From NCBI GenBank assembly GCA_021234155.1, contig JAJEKV010000125.1:2036775-2100774 (forward strand): a stretch of DNA of 64,000 bases, written 5' to 3'. A program made the translations under genes and the position numbers. The notes beneath the pieces were generated by a model, which saw only the letters and a list, made by a program, of their open reading frames with translations, had not been told where the DNA came from and did not search any database. This DNA is from Isoetes taiwanensis (lineage: Eukaryota > Streptophyta > Lycopodiopsida > Isoetales > Isoetaceae). Shown piece by piece: positions 31,942 to 43,400 of the stretch (position 1 is its first letter; each line of letters begins with the position of its first letter).

Positions 31942-33296
31942 CCAATAGAAGGAGGTACTTTCTTACAACCACAGTTGTAGCTATTTTCTTATCCCTTCGA
32001 GGCCAAACCCAGATAGGGGAACCCTCAGTGCAGCCCCTAGACATAGAGCCAATGGCCATGGCGTACTTGAGAAGAGGCAGTCATGCCTTGCCCACGCAGG
32101 AGGAGGAAGAAGAAGAGGGACGCTTGGTCGGACTCGGAGGACACTCGACCCAGCGAGGAGAGGGAGTAGGTAGAGCAGCAGCTCCAGAGCTTTGAAGGAC
32201 TCAGACAACAAGAAGCCCCCACCTTTGGGCAAGGAATTACAAGCTTGACCCCAGTGATCATTCAACGAGAGGCATATTTAAGCCTCCATGATATTAAGAA
32301 TCTCCCGAGTGCGAGGCCGGGGGCTACAGAGTGGATGAACTCCTACACCTACTATGACAAGACCCGATCTCGGCGACTTCATCGACAGAGAAACTCAAGA
32401 CTTCCCTATCAGCATAAGGGAAGCCAGAACATACACAGTTCAAACATCCACAGATATTGAAGCCTACACCGGCATCAGACAGATGATGGCCGAGCAAGAG
32501 TTGCCGACGGAAGAGGAGTTCGTGGTGATTCAGGAGCGCATAGGAATCAGAGGAAAATCAACATCAGTACTTCTACCGAGCTCATCGGCATCGGCACCAC
32601 CAGTATCTGAAAAAAGGAGCATCAACCTGGCATCTTCCACGTACAGTGACTACAGAGAGATGGTGGAAATACCGATTGATGAGTACTCCGGAAGACACAG
32701 GGCAGCCCTCTCATCAGGCGGAGAAGCAGGGCATGACAAAGCCCTTAGGTTCTACCTTCCCTTGCTCTTAGATGGAAGGATAGCGGTCATACACCGGCAG
32801 TTCAGCCCACGGGGTGAAGAAGGAGTCTTCATGCTCATCGCGCTCTCAGGATTCGGAAGTCATGCTCGTATGGCCCCAAACATCGACCATGTCATCCTCG
32901 TCAAGAGAACGATAGCATTGAGCATCTTCGACTTCACAGTTCCCTACAGACGGGCAGGGCAGGATGGCAGTGACTACGGCCTACACATCGGACAGGAGGA
33001 TCGAAGACTTGGTGACCGCACTTCAAGGAGGCACGGCCACAAACATTCTCAGGAACCTAGGGCGATCAATTGGCACGGCCCAAGTGAAGAAATTTCTCGA
33101 GGACAACCCGAATTATTTGAAGAAATTCCAGGAGTAAAATTAGAAATGTTTTCAATCTCCTCATATGTTTTGAATGTAAAAATATTATTATATTGAATAT
33201 AAACTATGACCTTAAATATGTTTTCTTCTTATATAATTTTGTCCCCTCAAATTGCATCATCAAACAAACCAATGCATCAACCAAAACAAGGAACTA

Positions 33297-35540
33297 ATGA
33301 TCAGAGTTCAATCTAATGTGCATGCAGCTAGAGTACCTAGAAATGTTGATGAACAGAGGCAACGTGAATAAGAGCGTACTCCACCAAGGCGCTTTCAGCC
33401 AAGAAACCTACGTCAAGAGTTTGATGCAGTAACTCCAGAGGAAGAGCTATCACAGATCCGATCCGACATTCATGAGATAAGGGCATTGCTGGCAGTAGCA
33501 GCAACAGGAGGGCAGGACCAGAACATGCCATTGCCAGAAACACCGGCCGGCCGAACAGTGCAGCAAAGGAAGAGAAGCCGCAGAAGAAGATCACCTAGCT
33601 CAGGCGGCTCCTCCGACTCTAGTTCAGACACTGACTCCGGATCGGAAGAGCAGGAAGAAGAGAGGCAAGACCGCCGGGAGAACCCAAACCATGATAGGGG
33701 CAGGGCACAATCAGACTATCAGAAGAAAGTTGACTCAGCACTTAGCAATGTCTGGAAAGCAAGGAAGCTGGAGCAATTTTCAGGGGATAGCAGGTCAGGG
33801 ATGGAAGCAGAAGCATGGTTGGACGAGATGAGGGAATATGGAAATGCCTATGGCATGAAGGACAAGGACAAAGGCAGAGTAGCTACAGCCAACCTGAAGG
33901 GAGCAGTTAGGATTTGGTGGAAGGGCTACTCTAAAGCACATGGACTGAGCAGGGACAGTTGCAGGTTTAAGAAGTTTGCTAAGGCATTCAAGCGTCACTA
34001 TGTGTCGAGGGAACATAAGTGTCACATGATGCAGCAGTTTTACCGATTGCAGCAGGGCAACAAATCAGTTCAGAAGTACACGGAGGAATTCATGAGACTA
34101 AGGCTCTATGTGCCGAAGTTGAGTGAAAGGCACGCAGTGGAGGGTTACATAGATGGGTTGAATGAAGAGATTCGAAAGCTAGTAAGAGCAATCAACCCTA
34201 GGACGGTGTCAGAAGCAGAATCCAAAGCAGTCAGCTTGCAAGGGACGGGGCCTCAAGAGAATGCACCAAGGCATCAGTATTTCCATGACAAGGAAAAGGG
34301 CACGGGAGGCTATAGCCCAAGAGCAGCGAGCCCAGCAGCCAACAGGCCTCAGTACAATGCTAATTATGGGAAGCAGGGCAATGCAAACGCTGGCAAGCAG
34401 GATAAGAAACAGGTGACCTTCAAAGAGCCAGAAGGGAGATCCAACTATTCCAAGGCAGTGAGACAGTTTTTGCAATCCATTCCCAAAGAGAAGAAGCAGG
34501 AGTGCATAGAGAAGCAGCTGTGCTTTAGGTGTTTCCAACCAGGGCATAGGACAAACAACTGCCCCTTGATGATGAATGCAGCATTAGCGGAAATGGGATG
34601 GGAGACACCAATGGAAGCTGACGACGACGATGCACCAGACTATATTCATGGTGAGTGCCATATCTTTGCAGCCATTGATACGGAGAACGCAGAAAGCCAG
34701 TATCAAGTAATCTCCACAACTGGGAAAGCCAAGGAGAAATCTTTCATAGTCTTGATAGATACAGGGAGCACCCATAACTTTGCATCGCCAAGAATGGTAC
34801 AGACATTGAATCTTAAGCCCTTGAAGTCAAAGCCTAGACCGGTTGTGTTGGCCAGTGGTGCAATCATGCATATAGCAGGAAAAAGAATTAACTTCAACGT
34901 AGACTTGCCGGGAGTCAACGTAGCATTGGGAGCCGAAGTGATGAACATCGGCAAATATGATTTGATAATAGGAATGGAGTATCTTGGGCTAGCAGGAGCC
35001 ATCATTGATTATGGAAAGCGTAAGGTGACCTTAACTACACCGGAAGGCAAGATCATCAAGATAACAGGTAAAGAAGTAACACCAATTATACAATGCATGT
35101 CGAGTGAGAAATTACTTAAGTGCATAAGGAAGGAGCAAGTGGCCTACATCTTCAGACTCCAAGCGGACGATGAAGAGACGGAAGAAGAGAAAGAGGCCAA
35201 AGCATTGAAAAAGCTCCCAAAGCCGATAGCAAAGTTGATAAAGGAATTTCATGACTTGTTTCCTGGTGAGATCAAGCAGCTTCCACCCTATAGAGGAGTG
35301 TGAAATAGCACTCGAACCAGGGACGAAGCCAACAAGCAAGGCACCTTATAGAATGTCAACCGAAGAGTTGACGGAATTGAAGAAGCAACTGCAAGAATTG
35401 CTAAACCTAGGGTTCATAAGACCTAGTGTCTCTCCTTTTGGAGCGCCTATTCTTTTTGTGAAGAAGAAAGATGGGAGCCTTAGGATGTGCATCGACTACC
35501 GTCAGCTAAACAAGCACACCATTAAGAATAACACAAGGCC
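33297..35540 (+). pseudogene. Ty3/gypsy gag-protease-RT, broken and truncated
   Basis: The first plausible ATG in frame is 33297, with a premature TAA at 33369. The frame is then open to a TGA at 35301. In order: R/S-rich RKRSRRRRSPSSGGSS (33570), the gag domain from LEQFSGDS to AESKAVSLQ (about 33768-34245, including VRIWWKGYSKAH), the zinc knuckle CFRCFQPGHRTNNC (CX2CX4HX4C, 34519-34563), and a retropepsin with the active-site box LIDTGSTHNF near 34752. A frameshift near 35290 separates LPPYR from [11 protein letters not shown], after which RT blocks [20 protein letters not shown] and [15 protein letters not shown] follow. Homology ends at about 35540, before the RT catalytic site. The polyprotein would package and process element RNA; this copy cannot. 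Confidence 0.92.
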
Positions 35541-35545
35541 CCCAA

Positions 35546-35970
35546 AAAATAACTATTATTAGTCTGTTACAATGGTTTTTGCATAAAACCGCTATAATAA
35601 ATTAATGTTACTTTGTGGGTTAATATGTTGAATAACCACGAATATTTTCTTAACATAGTTCGCTATCATAGTTCTTTATAATAGTTCCCTATAATAGTTC
35701 TTTATAGTAGTTAGTTAATTTAGTTTATTACCATGTTTTATTGCTACACTTTAATTATGTTATGAATGAACCACTAATGATTTCTGTTTTAATTGTTTGT
35801 GGAAATTAAAGTGGTTTCTTAATAAGGCTATGTATATTTTTCGTACGAACTAATGTTGTTCCATACAATATTATATTTAACCTTTTTATTACTTAAGCCG
35901 TAATGGTTTTTTATCAAAATAGTGATATTTGGGACAAGGTAACTACTAATAGTTTTGTCATCAAGATAGA
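35546..35970. other. AT-rich sequence after the truncation point
   Basis: Bases 35640-35720 hold short repeats of TTCTTTATAATAGTT. AACTATTATTAG near 35553 loosely faces ACTACTAATAGTTTT near 35945, so a small transposon may be present, but the pairing is weak. Confidence 0.3.
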
Positions 35971-37800
35971 ATTCTCAAAACCAGTAGATAAATACAGAAG
36001 ATGAATGAATGCCCCATCTGGGCGTCTCCACTAAAATAATATCACAATACAACATGTAGCTACTACCCCCTTGTATACATCCATTAGTTTGTTCCTTGCT
36101 CATGTGCTTTTCCTGTTTCGTCTTCAATTCTGCAACTTGGTAATAGGACCTTCTTTAATTCTGAAAAATTCTGCGCTTGAACTCCCTCTGGCTATGCGAA
36201 TCATTGAGAACTATTTGCAGGCTTTTGGCTCTTGCATTTCCTTGTGCCACACTTCTGCCATATCGCTGCTCTAGTTTTCCTTTCTGCTGAAATAGTCTGA
36301 TCCTGTACTGATACCAAATGATGTAATGAGAGCACTGCATTCCACAAAAGTCTAGCAACGGACCAAAACCCTGCTGAAAGGAGCTGCTGCAGGAAATAAC
36401 AAAAATACTCTCCCAAGTAAGCCAAAATGGAAAAACAAAAGGGCCAACTCCTTATGAGTAACACCCATATACGAAAATTGTGATTGCATGCTGCTTCCAT
36501 ATAACCGTCTTACAGCAAACACCAAAGGGATCCACAAAAAATATGACGAGTTGTAGCGAATGGAGTCCCTGCGATGCAGCATCTGAAAAAACTAGAAACA
36601 GGTCAGCGAGGGAAAAACTCCAGCCAACATGCTCAACTTCCACTAAATACAACACGAGGGTCTTCACACACTCCCCAAAAAAAAAGGCGAACCATGGCAG
36701 TCTCAAACACTGCATCACATCAGCACAAGGGCTCTCCATCAACTCCAAACAAGACCAGCATGCAATTCAAGGAAATGGGCCAATGCAGAAAGCTCAAGGG
36801 CAGTGGAAGAGAAAGCTTGTTCACTGACAATGGAGATTCTGCTAAAATCATTACTTGAAGTGAAATCATGGATCCAGACATGACATAACAGTTTCGCACC
36901 CAACAAATGGAGGGCCCATATCCTCCAAGTATAGATATATTGGTCTGATGCTTCTAATAGAACCATCACTAAAATAATTGAATGAAAAATGACCAAGTGT
37001 TCAAGATGTTTGCTGCTGCCATGCCAAAAGATCTTACAGTGCATAAAATTTTATTTTGGAGCCTTGTACAATAGTATCTGGTGAAAATGTACTTTGCTAC
37101 CACCCAAAAGATTACTACAAATTGGGATAGAGTGCCGCGGGATTACGTGAGCGGACCGAATCAAAACAAGAGCATCCGAAAAGAAAGCGTGAAATCGAGC
37201 AAAGCCATGGGCAGCAGGACATAAAGGGTCTTCTCATAAAGTCTCTTGCAATCTCATACACCAAAACCACATTGGCAATGCTACAAAAACACCAATATGA
37301 ATCCAAACTAATCAGAAAGGAGATGTGTCTTCCCACAACCATATCAACACAAGGGCTAATAAGACACGAGGGCATTCACCAACCATACTGGCACAAGGGC
37401 CACAAGATATGCAAGTCTCCAACAACCAAAATGGGACGAGGTACACAAGACACTTCCAACAACCATCTGGTACAAGGGTCCTCCACCAAGCTAAGAAACC
37501 CATGTGATCAACAATATAAAGACATGCGGTAGGTAGGACGATATGAGTCTTATACACAATAAACAACACTTGGCATGAGGGCCCTCAAGCAATCAAGAAA
37601 TCAAGTAGGGGAGGGTGGGTGGGGAAAAGTGCAACCAAGAAGGAGACGCCGGAAAGCGGATGTGCTGATGAAGAAATGAAAGTGAACTATGATCATAAAA
37701 AAGGCCTTGAGGAATCATAACCGCCTAAGGGATCCTAACTACCTACAATGGTTTTGAGAACCTCATTTATCTTCTTATTATAATTCGAAGATAAATCTCA
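35971..37800. mobile_element. Non-autonomous element, copy 1 (shared ends, private interior)
   Basis: The left end (TTCTCAAAACCAGTAGATAA through ATCACAATACAACATG, about 85 bp) recurs at 37802-37885. The right end (GTGCAACCAAGAAGGAGACG through AAGATAAATC, about 180 bp) recurs at 40090-40266. The ends carry TTCTCAAAACCA and TGGTTTTGAGAA, a 12-bp terminal inverted repeat. The interior 36060-37610 shares nothing evident with the neighbouring copy and encodes no recognised protein. Confidence 0.6.
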
Positions 37801-37813
37801 TTTCTCAAAACCA
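37749..37813. repeat. Two-part perfect hairpin at the junction of two elements
   Basis: TGGTTTTGAGAA pairs with TTCTCAAAACCA (12 bp), and inside it ATTTATCTTC pairs with GAAGATAAAT (10 bp). The structure forms where the right end of copy 1 meets the left end of copy 2. Confidence 0.85.
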
Positions 37814-40266
37814 GTAGATAAATACAGAAGATGAATGAATGCCCCATCTGGGCGTCTCCACTAAAATAATATCACAATACAACATGCTGAAAAATAGAGG
37901 CAGACATTGGCTATAGACAACAGTTGGAGAAAGAAGCCATGTGTATCAGGGATTGTGTGAAGGTTCGTGATAGATTGCGGATCAAAAATGGGAAATCAGC
38001 TGGGCTATGTGTATAAGGATTTTGAGTCTCATATAGGCAAACAACTATATGCCTTGAGATTCATCCGGGAACATAAATGAGGCCGCTGTAGTGGCTCCAT
38101 CTCTCTTGCTAATTGAGTACCAAAACCATCACCATCCGGGAAAACTTCTCCTCTTTTAACACCTTCATCAACTGGAATTAGCTTGCATAATTCAGGGTCA
38201 AACTAACTTGCGACAACATGCATCATTGGGAGCAATCTATACCTACCATTTGACCACTGCAACTCACGTGGGAGCAATCTATACTTACCATTTTGACCCC
38301 ATAAATGGATGTGTAAGGAAGGACAATGAGAGTGACGCAAACGGGAATAGCCAGCTCCCCAACAAGCTACCAACATCATAAAAACTTCATGCCCAATAGA
38401 TGCCCTCAAAAGAATCATAAAAGCTTCCCCTCAAAGGAACATGATCCTGATGTGTTGAGCATTTCCACCCCTGGCTAGAAAAGATGAGTGACAACCACAA
38501 GGAAGAGAAAAGTGTTCACCAATGTTCTTTCTTTGAAGCAACAAGCAAGTGCAAACTGACCTGAAAACCTAGAATAGACTTTACCGCTTCAAGGTTCAAA
38601 ACTGAAGCTCATGAGCCTGACGTAAGTAAGATCCATTAACGTCATAAAAACTAAAATATCAAAATTACCAAGAAGATGCCTCAAAGCGAAACAAACCTGC
38701 ACATCACTTAGTAACAATTTAGAGTTTCCTCTCATGCATTGAAGATGAGATACATGACCAAGTACAATGCGTATGTCTATTGTGCAATATAGGTACCAAT
38801 GATTTTGAAGAAAGTAAGAACCTAAAGTACCACTTGTTATATTAGAAAATTAAGAACACGAGACTCATTCTCTATTCAGCAATACAACCTCCTTGTATAT
38901 GTTGATAACTCCCTTTAAATCATGAATGGCTAAGATCAATAGCTAAAGGCCCTCCCACCTCTATAAAGGATTCAAGAGATAGTAGTGAGTGAATATATTG
39001 ATCTTCTAGATCCATCGAATCATTATAAAGATCTTTCCGTCTAACTCTCTTTGATACTTTCATTCCATGACAACATCTGGCTTAGATAACGACATCGCAT
39101 AAAAGAACATACTAAATTACGTGTCTAATAAGAGAACATACTAGATTCTTGGGCATCGGGGATGTATTGCAGACAAAAAAAGAAACAAGTTGAGTAAAAT
39201 AAGCAACTCAATGGAATTCTCATGTTTCTAATAGTCAATATCCACAATCTAGGTCAACAAACCGGAGCCACCATTTCAAGAATTTTAGTAGCTTCGGTTA
39301 TGGTGTCGGGTTATGGTGTTGGAGCTTCGTTTCTTCAAGTGGTAGTTTGAGAACATTTCTTGCAAGGGCAAAGAACTCAAGAATTTTAGGCAAAGCAAAT
39401 AGAAGAATCTACGGTCCAGGAAACAGTGCATTGATGCTATTGTGGACAGAAATAGATGCATCGAAAGAGTTAGACCGGCCCTTGATAAGGATCATTTTGA
39501 GGCTGAGGCCAAATATGTGGCCATTTTGACTTTGGAATGAAGAGTATAGCAGAGAATATAATCTATTCAACTGGCAATTATCCCCTTCCATGGAGCATCC
39601 ATACTACAAAAGGACAGCAAAGCTCCACTCTGGCAAGATCTGGTGAACTTTTGGCGATGTTCTTGTGGGAAATTTGGCAATAGCAAACCGTGTTGAGAAA
39701 ATAAGAGCAAGTACAAATGATTGTCAAAGGAATTCACTGGCTTAGACAAATTCACAATGCAATAAACTCAACATTTTTCGCATGACGACGCGACTAGAAG
39801 ACCCAAGCACTAAGTTCCGCAGATAGGCATAATAATACAATCCCAGGGTAAGCAATTTCGGATGACAAAAAATACAAACAAGCTCGGGCAAGGATTCAAA
39901 AATAAAATAAAAATGTGTAAGAATGATTCTGACCTAATCGGTGATGGCAATCCAAACGTCTGAATTGGGTGATGGCTCCCCACAAAATGCCGATGTAAAA
40001 AACTATCAAGGCGATGCTGAAAAGTAATGAGACTAGAAAATAAAATTGCAATACGGGATGCCTTGAGCACTAAAACAAAGATAGGACACTGTGGAAAAGT
40101 GCAACCAAGAAGGAGAGACGCTGAAAGCGGATGTGCTGATGAAGAAATGAAAGTGAACTATGATCATAAAAAGGCCTTCGAGGAATCATAACCGCCTAAG
40201 GGATCCTAACTAGCTACAATGGTTTTGAGAACCTCATTTATCTTCTTATCATAATTCAAAGATAAA
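37801..40266. mobile_element. Non-autonomous element, copy 2
   Basis: It has the same 85-bp left end and about 180-bp right end as copy 1, in the same orientation, but a different and longer interior (37890-40090) that contains no recognised gene. The direct adjacency of two members suggests insertion of one next to or into the end of the other. Confidence 0.6.
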
Positions 40267-40416
40267 TCGTATAGATATACAAACATAAGTATAGAGAACC
40301 AAAACCATTAAGAAAATTGGTGCAAGCTTTTATATTAAAACAAAATATTCTCACACCGAAAAGCATGTGCATTAATGATCGGTAAATGCAATATTATGAT
40401 GTTTAACAAGATATAT

Positions 40417-40492
40417 AAATAAGAGGGCCCAGGGATTTGAACCCTGGTATTTCCGTTTGACCTAAACATGTAACTCATAAGAGCCAACCAAC
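40417..40492 (-). repeat. tRNA-like segment, probable SINE head
   Basis: On the minus strand, CCAGGGTTCAAATCCCTGG forms a T-arm with a perfect pol III B box (GGTTCAAATCC). An A-box-like TTGGCTCTTATGAG lies about 40 nt upstream. The D and anticodon arms do not fold cleanly, so this is a tRNA-derived repeat or pseudogene rather than a working tRNA. Confidence 0.45.
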
Positions 40493-43400
40493 ATAATCTT
40501 CAAATCTGGCTAAATTTTGATTTCATCAAATCTTTGTAAACAGAGTGAAATTTGATTCCAGCCATGTATATTATACTTATGCCAAAATATCCAGAATTGA
40601 ATAAATCTTTGAGCATAGTTTCGCATGATTGGTACTGCTCATTTATGATGAACTAAAGAACAAATGAGTTGCAAATAAATAGAACATTCAGAAATGTAGT
40701 GCAAAACATGATATAAAGAACGGACCTGAAAAAGAGCAGACTGATCTGTAGGGAATCTGTACTTATTACTGCTAAGGGTTTTCCCTAAAAAACCCTTCGG
40801 GGCGGGGTTTTTTTATCTTGTCAATGTCGGCTTGCTGATCTCTTTTTTGTTTGGGTCCCATAGGCCAATTGGCCTCCGTGGACGCTAAAAAATCTATTCT
40901 ATTCTATTCCAACAATAGCAATGGTAGATACTTGGATGATGTTCTTGAAGCTGTGACGAACTTGAAATCAGGCTGCACGACACGTAGCTTTGAGAGACAT
41001 GCATTAGGCATTCATAACACGACCCCACTGTCAATTTCAAAATCAATCTTTTCATTGGCTTCATCCCACGCCACTGACTGAAATTTGGATGTATAAGATG
41101 CTAAAACTAAGACAACTCTTTAAAAAAGCTTATAAAATCCTTCAAATAGTCTGCCAACTATGGAATTATCACTTTCGTCCTTTTGCAGCCAACTTGTTTG
41201 TTTTGCATCATACCTCAAGGTATACATAACAGAAAAACCACTTTAGAGCATGATGACATGCGTCTACATAAATGCAAGTTCGCACATCTCTATGTTGCAA
41301 CTGCACTACATTTAAGTGTTCATGCAACCAGCCAATTATGCAGATCATCAGACAAATTACTACTATGACTAGACTTGACACATAGACATTTTATTTTTTC
41401 TTTTGAAGCATAGGATACAATTGTTCCGATACATGCTAGCTATCCACATTGTTTCAAGGCTTGGCTTTTAGACATTATTTTTGTTCAATCCTCTTTTTGT
41501 TGTTTCTATACAACATGATTTGATTGCTTGATGCGAGGATCTACCTCTCAAGCGTAAGGGCGTGTTTGGGAGGAATGTTTGTAGCAAGAATAATACTCTA
41601 TCTAGTCTTGATCTTCGCCATATATAAAATCAATCTATTATGCATCGAGAAGTTTAATAATCTTCCATGGCTGGTAACATACCAAGCCTCCAGAATATCG
41701 CCTCCTCACAGCACCATACCACCACCAATCAGTTACGCTAAACTAGGCATTTTATCCATAAAAAGCAGATTGTGAAAAATTAACAAAGCTATCAACGAAG
41801 GTAATTACTTTTTAAGTCGGATTTTACTGCGGATATAGAGCAAGGGAATGAATACTAAGTGAAGCGGTTTCAAATGACAAGAATATCCAAACTCGGCACT
41901 AATTGGGAAAGAAGAGATACTTATACTTGGAGTAGGGATTGTACATTATCTAGTCGTGCTACAATTGCATCAAAATCAAACATATGGTGGCCAAGATCCA
42001 TCGCATGACTTGTGAAATTTATAGAACCACGGGGCCAATATAACGAAGAAAGAAATTAACATGTTGTTGGAGTCTGAGTATTTGAAAATGGAAGATGGAA
42101 TCATTTGCCTCCTCAGAAAACCATTTCAGCTTTGGTGGTTCAAGGTTGCAACAAGACGGATCTGCTGCTACCATGCACATGAAAGCCAAAGTTGTTATCA
42201 ATCACAGAGAGTATATTTTGGTCCAGCAATTGAGCCACAGTAGATAAAAAATGTTCCTAACATTGTTATTACCATATATGTGTTCTCTGGACAAACAAGT
42301 AACACATGCGTGTCTTTTATAACAGCAACATTATGGTACATGCATGTTCTTTATAGAAGAAAGCATATTGTTCCATAGTTATCCTTCTTTATATTTCAAG
42401 CGGAATATAAGACTAGAGATTAAGCTAGCACGAGTTGCAAAATGAGAGACCCGAAACAAAAGCGCTAAAACTTAAACCTTGACGATTACGAAAAAGTATA
42501 ACCATAAGAAAGTACCTTCCAGGGCCTAAATGTATCATCCAACACATATACAGGAGTCATTGAGAAAGATTTTAAGAAAATGCCCAAGAGCCACGTTTTT
42601 ATTTGAGCCAAATGCTACTGAATGTACGTTTTCTCTGAGCCTTGTAGCTACGGGATCTGCTAGAATGCTAGTTTAATATATGTCATCTGTTCTTAAGGCA
42701 TACATTACATTTTAATGGGATCAATACATTTGAGGAGGATGCTCAAAATACGTCGCATCATTGAAAGCAAATGCATGTGATTGAAATTGGCTCTATGGAT
42801 GTGACATTCTTGAAAATGAGGGAACTAAAGTTTGTCACTCAACTTACGGAGTTTGTCACTCAAATTAAGCCCGGCTTTGAAAGCATAGCGCATAATCCTT
42901 TTAGGTAGCTCAAAATGCCTGTTGTCGGCCGGTGTCTTTGGAGCGGATAAAAAAAAGTTTAGTTCTGATATATTAAAATTGAACATCACAAATAAGGAGA
43001 GTGAAAACAAACAGTTGTTTGAAAGAGCCGATACTAGTTCTGCTTAAGAGTTTGTGCGTGTAAAATATAATGAATTAAATCATGATTCATCATGCTTTCG
43101 TCACATTTTTAGCATGTTCGATCTAAGACATACACAATATTATCTTGGGCGGGGAAGAAAGGCAGCCAACATAAGTATAGAAAAGATCCCAAATTTGCAA
43201 CGATTTTTCCCTCTACTCCTGTCATTATATATCAATATAATCAGTGTAGTCCAAGTTGCAATTTGCACAATGTATCACATAAGTTATTTCAGACATTGTT
43301 CGCCGATAAAGAATCTTGCCATATGCTATCAGAAAGACTAGCATTGATAGAAAATCAATGCAAAGAAAGCAAACGAAAAAAGAAATGTAACAGTCATGCC

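Larger units (their letters stand above)
24896..33138 (+). pseudogene. Accessory ORF B of the retrotransposon, unrecognised, split by the YR element
   Basis: The 5' part (24896 to about 25216) has an early one-base frame change and then reads DINSVFDLFQKQIDMEATIN, PPCIGYFAPSMALKIALQDI and RLPNYMSIFPRMGPKTQQVA. The 3' part resumes after the nested element near 31940 (TTTVVAIFLSLRGQTQIGEP), has a basic-then-acidic patch RRKKKRDAWSDSED near 32100, and runs in shifted frames through DLGDFIDRETQDFPISIREA (32370), RFYLPLLLDGRIAVIHRQF (32750) and ITLKRTIALSIFDF-like sequence. A final shift near 32965 gives TALQGGTATNILRNLGRSIG and KKFLEDNPNYLKKFQE, ending at the stop 33136-33138. The whole would be around 500 residues. 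I recognise no domain. The position between the H3-like ORF and gag, on the same strand and with its own leader, marks it as a second accessory gene. Confidence 0.6.
20500..35545 (+). mobile_element. Large Ty3/gypsy-type LTR retrotransposon carrying a histone H3-like ORF; 3'-truncated
   Basis: The order on the plus strand is 5' LTR (20500-22063), tRNA-iMet primer-binding site, hairpin array, H3-like ORF, hairpin array, unrecognised ORF, gag with zinc knuckle, protease, and the first part of reverse transcriptase. Homology stops within RT near 35540. RNase H, integrase, polypurine tract and 3' LTR are absent from the window. Gag-protease-RT order, one reading frame across gag-PR, and the RT sequence [10 protein letters not shown] place it in Ty3/gypsy. 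A 6.8-kb minus-strand YR element interrupts the second ORF. Without the nested insertion the surviving part is about 8.3 kb. The target-site duplication cannot be tested because the 3' end is lost. Confidence 0.88.

Noticed and set aside
34209-34775. Minus-strand frames opposite gag-protease
   Set aside because: Antisense shadows of a clear gag-protease reading frame.
40417-40492. Functional tRNA gene
   Set aside because: Only the T-arm folds properly; the acceptor, D and anticodon arms do not form.
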